Source: Gemmatimonadaceae bacterium (GTDB lineage Bacteria > Gemmatimonadota > Gemmatimonadetes > Gemmatimonadales > Gemmatimonadaceae). From it: a stretch of DNA of 56,080 nucleotides. This document shows positions 31,610 to 40,455 of the stretch, piece after piece. The stretch spans positions 1-56,080 of the forward strand of contig JABFYH010000179.1 in assembly GCA_013361335.1 (NCBI GenBank). The letters run 5' to 3'. How positions within the stretch are numbered: position 1 is the stretch's first letter; every line of letters begins with the position of its first letter. The notes beneath the pieces are model-generated. The model was not told the origin of the DNA. It was given only the letters and a program-made list of their open reading frames with translations, and ran no database searches. Both the position numbers and the translations under genes were made by a program.

Positions 31610-33922
31610 TCAGGTGAACCGCGCACGCCGCAGCCGCAGGCTGTTCGCCACGACGCTCACCGAGCTGAAGGCCATGGCGGCGCTCGCCAGAATGGGGCTC
31701 AGCAGAACTCCGAAAGCAGGGTAGAGCGCGCCGGCCGCCACCGGGATGCCGACGACGTTATAGACGAACGCCCAGAACAGATTCTGCTTCATCGTGCGCA
31801 TGGTGCGCCGCGAGAGCTCGATCGTGTGCAGCACCCCGACGAGATCCGCGCGCATCAGGGCCACGTCGCTGGCCTCGGCCGCGATGTCGGTGCCGGGCAT
31901 CGAGATGCCGAGGTCCGCCCGCTGAAGCGCCGGTGCGTCGTTGGTGCCGTCGCCGACCATCGCCACCACCCGACCCTCGGACTGGAGCCGCGCCACCTCG
32001 GCCACCTTTCCTTCGGGGAAGACCCCCGCCACCACCCGTTCGATCCCCGCCGCGCGCGCCACCGCCTGCGCCGTGCGCTCGTTGTCGCCGGTGAGCATGA
32101 CCACCTCGAGCCCGAGCCGGCGCAGCCGCTCGATGGCGGCCGGGGAGCTGGCGCGGAGCGGATCGGCGACGGCCAGGAGTCCAACCAGACGGCCGTCGAC
32201 CGCCACGTACATCGGCGTCTTCGCATCGCTCGCCAGGCGCTCGGCGTCGGCGCGAAGCGCAGCGGCGTCGACGTCATGCTCGCGCAGGAGCGCTTCGTTA
32301 CCCACGAGCACGACCCGTCCGTTCACCGTCCCCACCGCCCCCCGTCCCGTGATCGCCTCGAAGTGCTCGACGGGGAGCGTCGTGACGCCGCGACCCAGCG
32401 CGTACTGCACGATGGCGCCAGCGAGCGGGTGCTCGCTCGAGCGCTCGACCGACGCAACCAACATCAATATTTGCTGTTCCGTGTGCGGCCCACCAGGAAC
32501 GAGGCGCAGATCCGTGACCGTCGGCCTGCCTTCCGTGACCGTGCCCGTCTTGTCGAGCACCACGGTGGTCACGTCCCCGGCGCGCTGGAGCGCCTCGCCT
32601 CCCTTGATCAGGACGCCGAGCTGCGCGCCCTTGCCGGTGGCGACCATGACCGCGGTGGGCACCGCCAACCCCATGGCGCAGGGACAGGCGATGATCAGCA
32701 CCGCCACGGCGGCGGCGAAGGCGCGCACCGCGGCCGCGCCCGCCGGTCCGCCGCTCGTATGCACCGCCACGAACCACGTGACGAAGGTGAGCAGCGAGAT
32801 GGTGATCACCATCGGCACGAAGATGCCGCTCACCCGGTCGGCCAGTGCCTGGATGGGTGCACGCGACCCCTGCGCGTCGCGCATCAGCTTCAGGATCCGC
32901 GCGAGGGTGCTGTCGGCGCCGAGGGTGGTCGCCCGCACCCGGAAGGTGCCGGTGGCGTTGATGGTCCCGCCGATGACGCGGTCGCCGACCGCCTTCGCGA
33001 CCGGCAGCGACTCTCCGGTGAGCATCGATTCGTCCACCGCGCTCGCCCCGGCGACGATCTCTCCGTCCACGGGGAGCCGTTCCCCTGGCCGCACGACGAC
33101 GACGTCGTCGTGCCGGACCTGCTCCACAGGGAGGTCCAGCTCGGCACCTGCGCGGACGACGCGCGCCGTCACCGGCTGAAGCTGCGCCAGCGCTCGCAGG
33201 GCAGCCGAGGTCTGCCGCTTGGCCCGCGCCTCGAAGGCGTTGCCGGTGAGGATGAGCGCGATGATGATGATCACCGCCTCATAGAACAGGTCGGGCATCA
33301 CGCCGTGGCTCAGGAAGAAGCCCGGCGCCACGGTAGCGATGACCGAATAGATGAAGGCAGCGCCAGTGCCGACGGCGACGAGCGTATCCATGCTGGCGGC
33401 ATGATGACGGAATGCCGCCCACGCCCGGGTGTAGAAATGCCGGCCGGCCCAGCTCATCACACCGAGCGTGAGCACGAGCAGCGACCAGGCGAGCGCGGGT
33501 GGTGCCGGCTGGCGCGCCACCATCGCCCTGTGCATGAGCGGCATGGAGACGAGCATCGCGATCGCCCCCGCGATGCCGCTCAGGATGGCCTTTCGCCGGA
33601 GATCGGTGAGCTCCTCGGCCGTGGCGCGGTCGCGCGCCGCCTGCTCGTCGAAGGCCGTGCGTTGGGTGGCCGGCAGCTCCGCCCCGTACCCGGTGGCCCG
33701 GATCGTCTCGACGAGCGTGTCGGGCGTGACGGCGCCCGGATCGTAGGCTACAGTCGCGTTGCCCATCATGAGGTTGACCGACGCGTCCGCCACGCCAGGC
33801 GTACGTGACAGCGTTCGCTGCACTCGGCTCTGACAGGCGGCGCAGGTCATTCCCGTCACGGGAATGACGACCTTGCTGGTCTGGTCGGGGGCCGGTGGGG
33901 CGCCGGTGCTGGTCGGTGTCAT
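31610..33922 (-). CDS. copA: Copper-exporting P1B-type ATPase
   Basis: A 770-residue inner-membrane pump that moves Cu(I) out of the cytoplasm using ATP. One N-terminal heavy-metal domain with GMTCAAC (24-30) is followed by eight membrane helices. The actuator motif TGES is at 312-315, the CPC metal motif at 413-415, the phosphorylated Asp in DKTGT (457-461), and later SSEHPLAG (HP locus), GDGTNDAP and the seventh-helix YNVVGIP. The late helix motif with Asn, Tyr, Met and Ser residues fits the Cu(I) class. It lies in the middle of the copper operon. The operon order and CsoR presence support copper rather than zinc or cadmium. Confidence 0.93.
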   Translation of the reverse strand: MTPTSTGAPPAPDQTSKVVIPVTGMTCAACQSRVQRTLSRTPGVADASVNLMMGNATVAYDPGAVTPDTLVETIRATGYGAELPATQRTAFDEQAARDRATAEELTDLRRKAILSGIAGAIAMLVSMPLMHRAMVARQPAPPALAWSLLVLTLGVMSWAGRHFYTRAWAAFRHHAASMDTLVAVGTGAAFIYSVIATVAPGFFLSHGVMPDLFYEAVIIIIALILTGNAFEARAKRQTSAALRALAQLQPVTARVVRAGAELDLPVEQVRHDDVVVVRPGERLPVDGEIVAGASAVDESMLTGESLPVAKAVGDRVIGGTINATGTFRVRATTLGADSTLARILKLMRDAQGSRAPIQALADRVSGIFVPMVITISLLTFVTWFVAVHTSGGPAGAAAVRAFAAAVAVLIIACPCAMGLAVPTAVMVATGKGAQLGVLIKGGEALQRAGDVTTVVLDKTGTVTEGRPTVTDLRLVPGGPHTEQQILMLVASVERSSEHPLAGAIVQYALGRGVTTLPVEHFEAITGRGAVGTVNGRVVLVGNEALLREHDVDAAALRADAERLASDAKTPMYVAVDGRLVGLLAVADPLRASSPAAIERLRRLGLEVVMLTGDNERTAQAVARAAGIERVVAGVFPEGKVAEVARLQSEGRVVAMVGDGTNDAPALQRADLGISMPGTDIAAEASDVALMRADLVGVLHTIELSRRTMRTMKQNLFWAFVYNVVGIPVAAGALYPAFGVLLSPILASAAMAFSSVSVVANSLRLRRARFT

Positions 33923-33932
33923 GAGTTGCTCC

Positions 33933-34322
33933 TTACTCGGCGATCAATCGGCCATGGAGCATGCCCATGCCGCAGGTGAAGTCGTAGGTGCCCGGTGCCG
34001 GCGGGGTGATCTCGACGGCCGTCTTCTCGTGGGCGGGCAGGAACTTCCGGACGCCGAATGCCGGAAAGACGACCTCCTCCGAGCAGCTCGACGTTTCCTG
34101 CCGGTCGAAGACCAGTCGCACCGGGCGTCCGGCGGCGACCCGAATGGTGGCGGGTGAGTAGGCCCCGTGGATGACGATGTCGACCTGCTGTGCGCCGGTC
34201 GCGCCGGCGGCGCCGACGGCCAGGGCCTGCACGGCGTTCCGCTCGGCGAGAAAGAAGTACCAGTTGACCCAGGCCCCGGCAGCGAGGCCGGCGGCGATGA
34301 CGAACCAGTCGGTGAGGCTCAT
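33933..34322 (-). CDS. Membrane-anchored cupredoxin-like copper protein
   Basis: A 129-residue protein with one N-terminal membrane helix ([21 protein letters not shown]) and a C-terminal cupredoxin-like beta domain that faces the periplasm. Likely copper ligands are the Cys in [13 protein letters not shown] and the Cys-Met-His group in [12 protein letters not shown], typical of the plastocyanin-like/PF13473 families placed next to CopA. It may hand copper to or from the ATPase or act as a sink. The ATG at 34322 follows GGAGGAA. It is the first gene of the operon and sits directly after its promoter. Confidence 0.82.
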   Translation of the reverse strand: MSLTDWFVIAAGLAAGAWVNWYFFLAERNAVQALAVGAAGATGAQQVDIVIHGAYSPATIRVAAGRPVRLVFDRQETSSCSEEVVFPAFGVRKFLPAHEKTAVEITPPAPGTYDFTCGMGMLHGRLIAE

Positions 34323-34346
34323 TGTGATATTTCCTCCGGCATTGAG

Positions 34347-34373
34347 TCTATATACCCCTCCCCCCTATGTCAA
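34347..34373 (-). promoter_or_regulatory. Copper operon promoter with CsoR-like G-tract operator
   Basis: On the minus strand TTGACA (34368-34373) is followed 15 bp later by TATAGA (34347-34352; TATATA overlaps it). The spacer is a run of G residues, with GGGGTAT matching one half of the CsoR-type operator (ATACCCC/GGGGTAT). The short spacer suits an operator placed inside the promoter. It begins 25 bases before the cupredoxin start. Confidence 0.5.
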
Positions 34374-34443
34374 TCGATCGCTGCGTTGACGGCGCCGGCG
34401 TCGGGCCGTAAGAACATCGGACCTCACTCCGGAGATTCAACGG

Positions 34444-35784
34444 ATGCACCGCCTTGCGCCCCGCCTGTTCGGTCGATCGCTGGTCCTCACCGCTCTCGCC
34501 GCACCGGTGCCCGCCCAGACCGCGCCGAGTGCGCCGGCCGCGGCCGCGGCGCCGATGCGCATCGCCATCCGCGCCGGCCGGCTGATCGATGGATTGGGGG
34601 GCGCTCCGATGGCCGAGGCGGTGATCCTCGTCGAGAACGATCGAATCACGGCGGTCGGACGCGGGCTCGCGATTCCGAACGGCGCGCGGGTGATCGACCT
34701 GAGCCGGTCGACGGTGCTCCCGGGGTTCATCGACGCGCACACGCACGTGACGTCGCAGCCCGAGAACTACATGGAGGATCTCTTCCGGAAGAGTCCCATC
34801 GACGTCGCCGTATCGGCGCACGTGTATGCGCGTCGCACGCTCGACGCCGGGTTCACGACGATCCGGGACGTCGGCGCGGGAGAGTTCATCGACGTCGCGC
34901 TGCGCAACGCCATCAACGCCGGCACCGTGCCCGGCCCGCGGATGCAGGTGGCGACCCTGACCGTCGGTTCGACGGGCGGGCACGGCGACATCACCGGCTT
35001 CTCACCGTATCTCAAGTTCGGTCAGTTCTCCGGCATCGCCGACGGCGAGGCGGAGATCCGGAAGCTCGTTCGCTTCGAGGTGAAGAACGGCGCCGATCTG
35101 ATCAAGATGCTCGCGAGCGCGGGAGTGCTGTCGGAGGAGGAGTCGGTGGGCGCGCCGCAGTTCACGCAGGAGGAGATGAACGCGGTGGTGGACGAAGCGC
35201 GGATGTGGGGGCGCAAGGTGGCGGCCCATGCGCACGGCGCCGAAGCCATCAAGCGTGCGCTGCGCGCCGGCGTGGCCTCCGTCGAGCACGCGAGCCTGAT
35301 CGACGACGAGGGCATTCGTCTCGCGAAGGAGAAAGGCGCCTACCTCGTGATGGACATCTACAACGACGATTACATCATGGCCGAGTACAAGCGGCTCGGC
35401 TATCCGCAGAAGATCCTCGACAAGGAGGCGGCGGTGGGGCGGCTCCAGCGCGAGAGCTTCCGGCGCGCCGTGCAGGCCGGGGTGAAGATGGCGTTCGGCA
35501 CCGACGCCGGCGTGTACCCGCACGGATGGAACGGCCGGCAGTTCGCCAAGATGGTGGAGTGGGGGATGACGCCGATGCAGGCGATCCAGTCGGCGACGAC
35601 GAGCGGCGCGGATCTTCTCGGCTGGTCCGACCGGGTCGGCTCCATCCAGGCGGGGCGCTATGCCGATCTGGTGGCCGTGGACGGTGACCCGCTGCGGGAC
35701 ATCACGGAGCTCGAGCGGGTGAAGTTCGTGATGAAGGGCGGCGTGGTGTACAAGGGCGCCGGGAACGCGGCACCCCTTCCCTGA
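34444..35784 (+). CDS. Secreted amidohydrolase, Xaa-Pro-dipeptidase-like
   Basis: A 446-residue metal hydrolase with a signal peptide (LVLTALAAPVPAQ). Metal-site motifs: HTH (FIDAHTHVT), Lys in DLIKMLASAG, HAH (VAAHAHGAEA), His in VEHASLID and Asp in FGTDAGVYPHG. All expected ligands are present, so it should be an active binuclear-type enzyme. The closest known activities are hydrolysis of Xaa-Pro or arginine-containing dipeptides and related amides. It is a paralogue of 15267-16496, with a more canonical first motif. It is divergent from the copper operon and directly precedes the GH130 gene (11 bp gap), so the two probably form one transcript. Confidence 0.9.
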   Translation: MHRLAPRLFGRSLVLTALAAPVPAQTAPSAPAAAAAPMRIAIRAGRLIDGLGGAPMAEAVILVENDRITAVGRGLAIPNGARVIDLSRSTVLPGFIDAHTHVTSQPENYMEDLFRKSPIDVAVSAHVYARRTLDAGFTTIRDVGAGEFIDVALRNAINAGTVPGPRMQVATLTVGSTGGHGDITGFSPYLKFGQFSGIADGEAEIRKLVRFEVKNGADLIKMLASAGVLSEEESVGAPQFTQEEMNAVVDEARMWGRKVAAHAHGAEAIKRALRAGVASVEHASLIDDEGIRLAKEKGAYLVMDIYNDDYIMAEYKRLGYPQKILDKEAAVGRLQRESFRRAVQAGVKMAFGTDAGVYPHGWNGRQFAKMVEWGMTPMQAIQSATTSGADLLGWSDRVGSIQAGRYADLVAVDGDPLRDITELERVKFVMKGGVVYKGAGNAAPLP

Positions 35785-35795
35785 CCTCGGCCGAC

Positions 35796-36980
35796 ATGAC
35801 GTGCCGCCACGTCGCCATCACCGTCTCGGCGGTGCTGTGCACGCTCGTCGCGGTGCCGGCACGTGCGCAATGGCAGCCCTGGATGCTCGGTCCGTTCGAG
35901 AAGCCGGCGCTGGTGAACCCCGTCATCACACCGGGCGGAGAGCGTGTCTTTCTCTCGCCGATGAACGACAGCGTCGTGCGCTGGGAGGAGTACGCCACCT
36001 TCAACCCCGCTGCCGTCGTGCGCGACGGCAAGGTCCATCTGCTCTATCGGGCCGAGGACGCGACGGGACTGGCGGTGATCGGGCATCACACGTCGCGGAT
36101 CGGGTTGGCCGAGAGCGTCGACGGGCTGCGCTTCACGCGGCGAGCGACTCCCGTGCTGTATCCGGACAAGGATGTGCAGGCTCCGTACGAGTGGACGGGC
36201 GGCGTGGAGGATCCGCGCGTCGTCGCGACGGACGACGGCCGCTACGTCCTCACGTACACCCAGTGGAACCGTGACATTCCTCGACTCGCCATCGCGACGT
36301 CGCGTGACCTCGTGCACTGGACCAAGCACGGGCCTGCGTTCGCGGCGGCCGATAGTGGGAAGTTTCTCAGGATGGAGTCCAAGTCGGGCGCGATCCTGAG
36401 CCGGGTGGATGGAGACCGGATCGTCGCGACGAAGGTGAACGGCAAGTACTGGATGTACTTCAACGTGCCGGACCTCCTCATCGCGACGTCGGACAACCTC
36501 GTGGACTGGACGCCCCTCGAGGATGCGAACGGCAGGCTGGTGAAGGTGCTGTCACCGCGGCCGGGCTACTTCGACTCCTGGCTGGTGGAAGCCGGCCCGC
36601 CCGCGCTGCTCACGGAGCACGGCATCGTGGTGCTGTACAACGCCGGCAACAGCGGGCGCTATGGTGAACCGGATCTGCCGCAGCGCATGTACACGGGTGG
36701 GCAGGCGCTGTTCGACGCGCGCAACCCGATCAAGCTGCTCGCGCGCTCGAGCGAGCCGTTCATCAGGCCGACCGAGCCGTACGAGCGCACGGGGCAGTAC
36801 GTGGAGGGCACGACCTTCGTGGAAGGGCTCGTGCCCTTCAAGGGGCGGTGGTACCTGTACTACGGGACCGCGGACACGCGCGTCGGCGTGGCGGTGTGGG
36901 ACCCCGGCGAGTGGCGCCGCGGCTCGAATGGGGTCCTCCCCATCACGACGAAGCGCCCGAGCAAGCCGCCGGAGCCCTGA
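35796..36980 (+). CDS. Secreted glycoside hydrolase family 130 protein
   Basis: A 394-residue five-bladed beta-propeller enzyme with a signal peptide ending VAVPARAQ. The GH130 hallmarks are EEYATFNPAAVV, SRIGLAESVDG, WTGGVEDPRVV (with the catalytic-type Asp) and TFVEGLVPFKGRWYLYYGTADTRVGVA. GH130 contains beta-mannoside phosphorylases and, where phosphate ligands are lost, beta-1,2-mannosidases; export argues for a hydrolase, since phosphate and energy capture are cytoplasmic. The exact sugar is unknown. It follows the amidohydrolase at 11 bp and converges with the GMC oxidoreductase, whose stop is only four bases away. Confidence 0.86.
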   Translation: MTCRHVAITVSAVLCTLVAVPARAQWQPWMLGPFEKPALVNPVITPGGERVFLSPMNDSVVRWEEYATFNPAAVVRDGKVHLLYRAEDATGLAVIGHHTSRIGLAESVDGLRFTRRATPVLYPDKDVQAPYEWTGGVEDPRVVATDDGRYVLTYTQWNRDIPRLAIATSRDLVHWTKHGPAFAAADSGKFLRMESKSGAILSRVDGDRIVATKVNGKYWMYFNVPDLLIATSDNLVDWTPLEDANGRLVKVLSPRPGYFDSWLVEAGPPALLTEHGIVVLYNAGNSGRYGEPDLPQRMYTGGQALFDARNPIKLLARSSEPFIRPTEPYERTGQYVEGTTFVEGLVPFKGRWYLYYGTADTRVGVAVWDPGEWRRGSNGVLPITTKRPSKPPEP

Positions 36981-36984
36981 GGGA

Positions 36985-38676
36985 TCAGAGCTCGTTCTTC
37001 TTCATCGCCGAGACTGCATGGGACGCGGCCCGAGCGGTCAGCGCCATGTAGGTGATGCTGGGGTTCTGGCAGGCGGTGCTCGCCATGCACGAGCCGTCGG
37101 TGACGAACAGGTTCTTCACGTCCCACGCCTGATTCCACCCATTCAGCACCCCGTCCTTCGGCGTCCGGCTCATCCGCGCGCCGCCCATCTCGTGGATGCA
37201 GTGACCCGGCGGATTCATCCCGTCGTTCGGGCGGACATTCTTGAAGCCGGCGGCGTCGAGCATCTCCGCCATCGTGATCGCCATGTCCTTCTCCATGGCG
37301 CGCTCGTTGTCCGACCACCGCACCTCGATGCGCGCGGCGGGGATCCCCCACGCGTCCTTCACGTCGGGGTCGAGGGTGACGCGATTCGATTCGCGTGGCA
37401 GGGACTCGCCGAACCCGGTGCCCCAGAAGCCCCACTCTCCCAGCTCGTCGATCAGTGACTGCTTGAACGCAGCGCCGTAGCCGGGCATCCACTGGCCGCG
37501 CCCCCAGCCCTGTCGGTCGGCCCCGCCCTGGAAGCCGTAGCCACGCAGGAAATCGGGGTGCTGCGTCTTCACGTTCCGGAAGCGCGCGATGTAGACGCCG
37601 TTGGGGCGATTGCCGATCGTCCGTTTGTCCAGCAGCCCCGTGTAGGAGCCGCCGGCGCCGGAGCCGAAGTTGTGGTCCATGACGTACTTGCCGAGGGTGC
37701 CGCTGGAGTTGGCGAGACCGTCGGGGAAGGTGGCGCTCTTCGAGTTGAGCAGCAGCCGTACCGACTCGATGGTGGAGGCGCAGCAGAAGACGATGCGCGA
37801 GGTGAACACCGTCTCGTGGCGGGTGAGGGCGTCGATCACGCGCACGCCGCTGGCTCGCCCCTTCTTCGGGTCGTACAGGATCTCCGCCACGACGCTGTGC
37901 GGGCGGAGGGTGAGATTTCCCGTCGCCCGCGCGGCGGGGAGCGTGGCTGCGATGCTGCTGAAGTAGGAGTTGGTGATGCAGCCCTTCTCGCACGGGCCGC
38001 AGTAGTGACAGGCGAGGCGGCCGTTGTGATTGTCGGTGAGGATGGCGACGCGGCCGATCGTCATCACCCGCTCGCCGCCGAATGCCTTGAGGATCCTGGG
38101 ACGTGCCGCCGCCTCCACTGCGGTCATCTGCATCGGCTTGAGGAACTCGCCGTCGGGAAGCTGTGACAGCCCCTCGCGCGCGCCGCTCACGCCGATGAAG
38201 CGCTCGACGTGCGCATACCACGGGGCGATGTCGCGATAGCGGATCGGCCAATCGGTGCCGTGCCCGTCCTTGAGGTTGGCCTCGAAGTCCAGGTCGCTCC
38301 ACCGGTAGACCTGGCGCCCCCACATGATCGAGCGTCCGCCGACCTGTCGTCCGCGGAGCCAGTTGAAGGGCGCATCGGCGGGCGTGGTGTAGGGATTCTC
38401 CTTGTCCTTCACGAAGAACTTGTGCCCCACCTCGTCACAGGCGTAGCATCGGCTCTGGATGGGCTGGTCGCGCTCCATCGCCTTGCGGTCGCCGAACCCG
38501 CGGAAGTGCATCTGCCAGGGCTGCACGTGCTCCACGTAATCGGTGAGCGGATCGATCGGCCGGCCGGCTTCCAGCACGAGGGTGCGGAGCCCCGCCTGGG
38601 TCAGCTCCTTCGCGGCCCACCCGCCGCTCATCCCCGAGCCGACGACGATCGCGTCGTAGTCGTAGCTGTCAGCCAT
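36985..38676 (-). CDS. GMC oxidoreductase with Cys-cluster motif, sugar dehydrogenase type
   Basis: A 563-residue FAD-dependent dehydrogenase. The FAD Rossmann motif is VVGSGMSGGWAAKEL (12-26), and the GMC C-terminal His/Asn pair lies in CIHEMGGARMS and TACQNPSITYMAL. A C-x2-C-x2-C-x3-C cluster (Cys223, 226, 229 and 233; CHYCGPCEKGC) resembles the [3Fe-4S] motif of bacterial FAD-glucose dehydrogenase catalytic subunits. Its 8-base-overlapping upstream gene encodes the small (gamma) subunit. Together they oxidise a sugar or sugar acid and pass electrons to a cytochrome or quinone. The catalytic subunit lacks its own signal and probably rides out with the Tat-exported small subunit. Confidence 0.88.
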   Translation of the reverse strand: MADSYDYDAIVVGSGMSGGWAAKELTQAGLRTLVLEAGRPIDPLTDYVEHVQPWQMHFRGFGDRKAMERDQPIQSRCYACDEVGHKFFVKDKENPYTTPADAPFNWLRGRQVGGRSIMWGRQVYRWSDLDFEANLKDGHGTDWPIRYRDIAPWYAHVERFIGVSGAREGLSQLPDGEFLKPMQMTAVEAAARPRILKAFGGERVMTIGRVAILTDNHNGRLACHYCGPCEKGCITNSYFSSIAATLPAARATGNLTLRPHSVVAEILYDPKKGRASGVRVIDALTRHETVFTSRIVFCCASTIESVRLLLNSKSATFPDGLANSSGTLGKYVMDHNFGSGAGGSYTGLLDKRTIGNRPNGVYIARFRNVKTQHPDFLRGYGFQGGADRQGWGRGQWMPGYGAAFKQSLIDELGEWGFWGTGFGESLPRESNRVTLDPDVKDAWGIPAARIEVRWSDNERAMEKDMAITMAEMLDAAGFKNVRPNDGMNPPGHCIHEMGGARMSRTPKDGVLNGWNQAWDVKNLFVTDGSCMASTACQNPSITYMALTARAASHAVSAMKKNEL

Positions 38677-39256
38677 GGAGCATCGCCTCCTCGCTCGGTG
38701 GGACGCGCACCTGTGATGGCTTCTTCTTGATCTGCACCGGGGCTGCGCCCTCGAAGCGGCCTGGCATCACCACGGTCTTGAGGACGTCCTTCATCACCGG
38801 CTCGCTGGTGAAGTAGCCGTGCACGACGAGCCCCTTCAGGCGCCAGTAGGTACGCGCCGGCTGGGCGCCGCGCGGGCCTGTCTCGAGCGCTCCGATCATC
38901 TTGCCGCGCGCATCGGGCGCGAGGCCGGCGAAGGGCGTGTTCGACTCGCTCTGCGCGCGGGCGTCGATCGCGTCGAGGCCCGTGAGAAACGCCGTGCGCT
39001 CCTCGTCGGCGGCGTACTCCGACACGATGACGTTCACGAACTGCTGCACGCCGACGTCGGTGGCGCTGGGCGTCTCCGTGCGCGGGATGATCGTGTCGGC
39101 GATCGCGCGAACGAGCGCCATCTGGGTGTCGCTCAGCCCGTTCGTGGGCGAGAGGCCGGCGGCGACGCGCGACCATGCGGCCATCGCGCGCTCGGAAGGG
39201 AGGAGGCTGAGCGCGGCGGCGGAGGCGAGCGCCCGCAGGAGGTCGCGACGTTCCAT
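38669..39256 (-). CDS. Gluconate 2-dehydrogenase subunit 3-family protein, Tat-exported
   Basis: A 195-residue small subunit. The N-terminus MERRDLLRALASAAALSLLP has the twin-arginine motif with a hydrophobic core, so the folded complex should go through the Tat system. The rest (LVRAIADTIIPRTETPSATDVGVQQFV, DAIDARAQSES, then YFTSEPVMKDVL) matches the gamma/hitchhiker subunit of gluconate and FAD-glucose dehydrogenases. It is needed for export and stability of the partner GMC protein. The ATG at 39256 begins the Tat signal; upstream codons lack coding character. No cytochrome c subunit gene is adjacent in the window. Confidence 0.86.
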   Translation of the reverse strand: MERRDLLRALASAAALSLLPSERAMAAWSRVAAGLSPTNGLSDTQMALVRAIADTIIPRTETPSATDVGVQQFVNVIVSEYAADEERTAFLTGLDAIDARAQSESNTPFAGLAPDARGKMIGALETGPRGAQPARTYWRLKGLVVHGYFTSEPVMKDVLKTVVMPGRFEGAAPVQIKKKPSQVRVPPSEEAMLHG

Positions 39257-39373
39257 GATGGACTTGGGAGAGGAGGCACCTTCATGCTGCCTCCAAAACG
39301 CCCCGCCGTCAACATGGAAGCGCTCGTCGCCGCTCCGGGCCCAGGAGATCAGCACCAGCCGCTCGAACGGCAC

Positions 39374-40336
39374 TCACAGCGCGAGCTCCCACGTCTGACC
39401 AACGAGATCCGTGCCGAAGCTGTGGTGCGGCTCCTCATGCACGAGCCGGTACCCCTCCGCTTCGTAGATCCGCCGGGCCGAAGTCAGCACGCTGTTCGTC
39501 CAGAGCGTCACCGTGTGATATCCCACGTCTCGTGCGAACTCCGTGACTTCGCGGACGAGCCGCCGTCCGAGCCCGAGCCCGCGCGCCGCGGGCTCGACAT
39601 AAAGGAGGCGGAGCTTCGCGACACCGTCGCGCTCGGGATGCCTCACGACGAACACCGCGCCGACGACCGCGCCATCCCGCTCGGCGACCCAGCAACGCTC
39701 GCGCGCGGGGTCGAACCGGTCGAGGAAGTCGGCCATGATGCGGGCGATCAGCGCCTCGTACGCCTCGTCCCAGCCGTACTCCTGATGATAGAGCACCGCC
39801 TGACGGTGGATGATCCACCCCATGTCGCCGGCCCGGTGCGGACGGAGCGAATACGACGGTGTCGCTCCGGGTGTCGCCGCGCGCTCGGGCGAGAGCTCGC
39901 TCTGGATCGCCTGCATCGCGGCGACGACGCGGGCGCGGGCGGTCGGTGCGATGTCGTCGAGCAGGGCGCGGACGTCCGCGCTGGCGCGGCTATCGAGCTT
40001 CGCGAAGGCGCGGCGGCCGCTGGCGCTGAGGGAGAGGAGCGTGCGCCGCCGATCCTCCGTCGACCGTCGCTGGATGAGGAGGCCACGCGCGGCGAGCGAG
40101 CGGAGTAGTCGGCTGAGGTAGCCGGCGTCGAGGTGCAGCTCGTCGCGGAGCGCTGTCGCCGTGGTCTCGCCACGCTGCGCGAGCTCGTAGACGATCCGCG
40201 CCTCGGCGAGCGAGAAGGGCGTGTGATGCAGCCCGTCGTCGAGTACGCCGATCCGACGGGTGTAGAACCGGTTGAACGCGCGTACCGTGGCGACGTCGGG
40301 GGTCGCGGCGGGGGCGGGGGGTGACGGTCGGCGCAT
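39374..40336 (-). CDS. MarR-type regulator fused to a GNAT acetyltransferase
   Basis: A 320-residue two-domain protein. Residues 1-150 form a MarR winged helix (VRAFNRFYTRRIGVLDDGLHHTPFSLAEARIVYELAQ, LRDELHLDAGYLSRLLRSL, STEDRRRTLLSLSASGRRAF); residues about 160-320 form a GNAT domain with LRLLYVEPAARGLGLGRRLV as the acetyl-CoA loop and SARRIYEAEGYRLV near the end. Such fusions sense a ligand and acetylate a small molecule or detoxify it; the actual pair of ligand and substrate is unknown. The ATG at 40336 follows CAGGGAT. An imperfect palindrome near the promoter suggests autoregulation. It is monocistronic. Confidence 0.87.
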   Translation of the reverse strand: MRRPSPPAPAATPDVATVRAFNRFYTRRIGVLDDGLHHTPFSLAEARIVYELAQRGETTATALRDELHLDAGYLSRLLRSLAARGLLIQRRSTEDRRRTLLSLSASGRRAFAKLDSRASADVRALLDDIAPTARARVVAAMQAIQSELSPERAATPGATPSYSLRPHRAGDMGWIIHRQAVLYHQEYGWDEAYEALIARIMADFLDRFDPARERCWVAERDGAVVGAVFVVRHPERDGVAKLRLLYVEPAARGLGLGRRLVREVTEFARDVGYHTVTLWTNSVLTSARRIYEAEGYRLVHEEPHHSFGTDLVGQTWELAL

Positions 40337-40381
40337 CGATCCCTGCGGAATGGGTGGGCCAGGATGCGACCGATGCTTGCT

Positions 40382-40405
40382 TTTGTCAACTATTCGTTCG
40401 CCAAA
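40382..40405 (-). promoter_or_regulatory. Promoter -35 and candidate MarR-type operator
   Basis: Minus-strand TTGACA (40384-40389) lies inside an imperfect inverted repeat: TTTGTCAAC (40382-40390) with GTTCGCCAAA (40396-40405), arms separated by TATTC. The -10 17 bp further (CATCCT, 40361-40366) is weak. Repression by the MarR-GNAT protein at its own promoter is inferred. Confidence 0.45.
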
Positions 40406-40455
40406 CCTGACGGGCCCTCGGCCCAAATCGCGCCCTCGGTGCAGCCGGACGTCGG

